Origin: a bacterium
Lineage (GTDB): Bacteria > Patescibacteriota > Minisyncoccia > JAUYLV01
DNA: 40,022 bases
Assembly (NCBI GenBank): GCA_030649025.1
Contig: JAUSGO010000037.1
Location: 1-40,022 of the forward strand
Direction: 5' to 3'
Positions 37,901-40,022 of the stretch are shown here, in pieces. Position numbers and translations under genes: made by a program. The notes beneath the pieces were generated by a model. That model was not told the DNA's origin. It did not search any database and saw nothing but the letters and a program-made list of their open reading frames with translations. The first letter of the stretch is position 1; each line of letters starts with the position of its first letter.

Positions 37901-39862
37901 ATGGCATACATGCTAAGCAAAAAAAATATTACGACGGCCGTTTTTATTTTTTTTGTCACAACTTTTTTCGTTGCTTCTTTTTCCCGCGCCCAAGAAGAAT
38001 TCCCGGAAGGGTCTTTTTGGCGCGCCGGGGGGGACGAGCGCATGTACATCATCTCCAATGGCCGCAAACGCCACATTACCACCGAGGCGGTGCTGAACTC
38101 TTACGGGAAAGGTGTGGCCGATGTGAAAGAGGCCGATCCGGATATCCTTTTTGGTATTCCGGACGTGCGCGTCATGCGTCTTGCCGGCTCCACGGACATT
38201 TACGATATCGTGAGCGGCCAGAAAGAGCTTATTCCGTCCGCAGATGAATTTCTCGGAAGAGGTTATGTCTGGGATGAAGTTTCCAATGTAAACCGGACAG
38301 AGCTCGACAGCTACGCTACGGTGGTTGTTCCGGAAATAATATTGTTCCCGAGCCCGACTCCGGGCGTAAGTCCGACTTCTGTATCACCCACTCCGATACC
38401 CAGTCCGACCGAATCGCTTCTTCTAAAAAAAATAGCACAGGCAAGAGATCTTTTGCGCGCGGCAGCACCTTTATATCCGCAGGAGCATCGTCTTGGCGCC
38501 GGAGGATTTCGGAAGACCGCAGAACAGGTTATCGCCCTCCAAAAAAAACTCCAGCAACTTGGCTTTTTTCCGGCCTCTGTCCTGCCGAACGGAAATTACG
38601 GACCGGCTACCACCCAGGCCGTAAAAGCCTTCCAGCAGTCAAAGGGGCTTTCCCAACCCGGAACCGTGGGGCCGCAAACGCTTGCAGCTTTGCAAAAAGT
38701 CGGTCTTTCCTTTCCGTCGACGGGGACGCTTGTTAAGAATTGGCGAGCCGCAGCACCCGTGACGCGCGACGTGCTTCTTGCCGCATGGAACGAGACTACG
38801 GGAGATATACGGCTTATCCATGCGACCATCGGCAGTACAAAAATAAAAGTCGGCAAAAAAAAGGTAACGGTTCCCATTGCGCATTCCGAAACTGCCGGTT
38901 TTTCTGTCCACTACCAGTCGGGCAATGGAGCAAATACCCGGTACCTCGTCACTTCGCCTCCGGGATATCAGGTGCTGGCAAACCGTTACCCCATTTTTGA
39001 TTCAAATACCGGCACGACAACTTATCCGCCCGATGAGGAAGTGTATGTGCCGTATAATGATGCGTTCCGCACTCCGGAAATTGTAGCATCGGGCCGACAA
39101 TATCTTGATCGGGTGATAACACAGGCGCTTGGGGATCTAGGCGCAAGACAGATACAGTCTGCTACCGGACGCGGCCTCATCGCCGATCTTACCGATCCGG
39201 ATGAATTGAAGAATATCGCCATTATTGAACATATCGACCCGGCAGAATTCGGACGCACGCCGGATAAAGAAGGCGTAGTGAACAAGGTGTTTACGATACT
39301 TGGCACTAACCGGGAAGACGCGTTCAAGTTCAGCGGCTCTTCCAAGGGCGCTTTAGGACTTGCGCAATTTATCCGCAGCACCTACAACATCATCTATAAA
39401 CAGTATCCGGCAGCCGCTCTTCTTCCCGGTTTTGAAGCGGGCATGGCTAATCATGTGAACGCAATTAAGGCGATGGCGCTCTATCACGATGTGTCGGGCG
39501 CTACGCTTGAAAATCTTGTACGCGAGCGCATCGCGCAAGAGCCCGCGGATCTTGCCTGGGTGCTTGCCGAAATACGCGCCGCAGCATACAACGGCGGCGC
39601 GGGGCGCGTGAAAAAAGTAGTCACGGTGCTTGGCCCGCAGTGGGTTTCGACGACGGCGGAGGCAAAAAAGACATTGAACTCGGAGGTCGCAAGCCTTAAA
39701 GCGCAAATTAAAGCTGCGACCGGTAGCGTGAAGACCGCACTAAACGCGCAACTTAAACAAAAACAGAAACAAGTTGCATCCATCGCCTCTACGGTGTTGC
39801 GCAATGAGACTATCACCTATCTCCAAAAATTTAGAGTGGTCCGGCAAATTCTAAGGCAATAG
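37901..39862 (+). CDS. Secreted peptidoglycan-binding, transglycosylase-like protein
   Basis: I take ATG 37901 (653 aa; ATG 37910 also possible), because an export segment follows directly (about 10-31, ending SRA) while the upstream in-frame part overlaps the previous gene. Residues about 40-130 hold two copies of a surface-domain repeat: ERMYIISNGRKRHITTEAV, then STDIYDIVSGQKELIPSADEF. A Pro/Ser stalk (about 148-172) is followed by a PG_binding_1 domain (about 205-270, LQKKLQQLGFFPASVLPNG then GPATTQAVKAFQ). A transglycosylase-like domain (about 435-575) has catalytic Glu candidate E443 in IIEHID, SSKGALGLAQF, and AAYNGG. A coiled coil ends it (about 590-650). It acts on the wall outside the cell. 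Confidence 0.85.
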   Translation: MAYMLSKKNITTAVFIFFVTTFFVASFSRAQEEFPEGSFWRAGGDERMYIISNGRKRHITTEAVLNSYGKGVADVKEADPDILFGIPDVRVMRLAGSTDIYDIVSGQKELIPSADEFLGRGYVWDEVSNVNRTELDSYATVVVPEIILFPSPTPGVSPTSVSPTPIPSPTESLLLKKIAQARDLLRAAAPLYPQEHRLGAGGFRKTAEQVIALQKKLQQLGFFPASVLPNGNYGPATTQAVKAFQQSKGLSQPGTVGPQTLAALQKVGLSFPSTGTLVKNWRAAAPVTRDVLLAAWNETTGDIRLIHATIGSTKIKVGKKKVTVPIAHSETAGFSVHYQSGNGANTRYLVTSPPGYQVLANRYPIFDSNTGTTTYPPDEEVYVPYNDAFRTPEIVASGRQYLDRVITQALGDLGARQIQSATGRGLIADLTDPDELKNIAIIEHIDPAEFGRTPDKEGVVNKVFTILGTNREDAFKFSGSSKGALGLAQFIRSTYNIIYKQYPAAALLPGFEAGMANHVNAIKAMALYHDVSGATLENLVRERIAQEPADLAWVLAEIRAAAYNGGAGRVKKVVTVLGPQWVSTTAEAKKTLNSEVASLKAQIKAATGSVKTALNAQLKQKQKQVASIASTVLRNETITYLQKFRVVRQILRQ

Positions 39863-39905
39863 CAGAATCTGAAATTGACAGAAGAGAAATAGCGCGATAG
39901 TATTT

Positions 39906-39934
39906 AACATCCTGAATAGGATGTTTTTGTTTTG
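39906..39934 (+). terminator. Terminator after the transglycosylase gene
   Basis: AACATCCT (39906-39913) and AGGATGTT (39918-39925) form a perfect 8-bp hairpin with a 4-base loop, followed by TTTGTTTTG. Confidence 0.85.
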
Positions 39935-39960
39935 TTAGTTCTTTGACAAAGGAGGTCTTC

Positions 39961-40022
39961 GTGAGACTGCCAAGATGTTTTTTGAGGTGCTTCTTGATCA
40001 TTATCGCCATCGGTGTGCAATT
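39961..40022 (+). CDS. Start of an exported protein (partial)
   Basis: A strong ribosome site AAAGGAGGT (39948-39956) precedes GTG 39961 by 4 bases. The 20 visible codons start basic (RLPR), followed by Cys-containing hydrophobic residues (CFLRCFLIIIAIGV), typical of a signal peptide or membrane anchor. The gene runs off the window. Nothing further can be said about its function. Confidence 0.6.
   Translation, partial: MRLPRCFLRCFLIIIAIGVQ

Noticed and set aside
39942-39950. TTGACA as a -35 box before the last gene
   Set aside because: It overlaps the ribosome site AAAGGAGGT at a distance that leaves no room for a -10 box before the start codon.

Overview
The window looks like chromosome of a candidate-phyla-radiation bacterium (Patescibacteria, most like Parcubacteria). 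This is inferred from gene content: a PrgI/VirB4/VirB6 type IV secretion-like locus with many small signal-peptide and two-membrane-segment proteins, Pro/Thr-rich secreted proteins, a compact valyl-tRNA synthetase, very short mRNA leaders, and a serine recombinase element seated at a tRNA gene. No rRNA gene is present, so placement below phylum level cannot be tested here.

Region 1 (1 to about 5050) is an accessory block ending in tRNA-Glu(UUC). It holds three small + strand genes (a ribbon-helix-helix-like protein, an unknown, a Cys/His-cluster protein), three - strand exported or membrane-anchored small proteins (one DUF3761), and a + strand integration module: two small conserved-looking genes and a large serine recombinase whose reading frame ends inside the tRNA on the opposite strand. 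A 270-base leader ahead of this module contains an intricate set of inverted repeats, including two interleaved stems (pseudoknot topology) directly before the first start codon.

Region 2 (5083-14290) is housekeeping: two related 130-base inverted-repeat units, clpX, tsaD, an unknown gene, valS-prsW, hsp20 and a VanW-family protein. tsaD (and rsmA further on) carry in-frame insertions made of repeat DNA.

Region 3 (14351-35602, all - strand, about 21 kb) is the centrepiece. In transcription order: a membrane-anchored calcium-repeat (TSP3) protein, a secreted Cys-rich protein, a VirB6/TrbL-like polytopic protein with a 450-residue tail, a cytoplasmic unknown, a PrgI/VirB3-like protein, a separate VirB4 N-terminal-like protein, the VirB4 ATPase, a membrane protein, a secreted Ig-like protein, then a run of proteins sharing one N-terminal two-helix VirB2/TrbC-like module. 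Three of that run are minimal (113-131 aa). Four are fused to large extracellular parts: one with a lytic transglycosylase domain, one with an M23 endopeptidase domain, two with Cys-rich/Ig-like regions. A beta-propeller-like anchored protein and rsmA sit inside the run. No relaxase, VirD4 coupling protein or VirB8-VirB10 homologue is visible, so the locus reads as a cell-surface or contact apparatus carrying cell-wall-cutting domains rather than a complete conjugation system.

Region 4 (35718-40022, + strand) has a membrane-embedded spermidine-synthase-like protein, a secreted peptidoglycan-binding/transglycosylase protein, and the start of another exported protein. Short repeats built on AGCTTATAG/AGCTTTTAG punctuate the gaps of regions 2 and 3.
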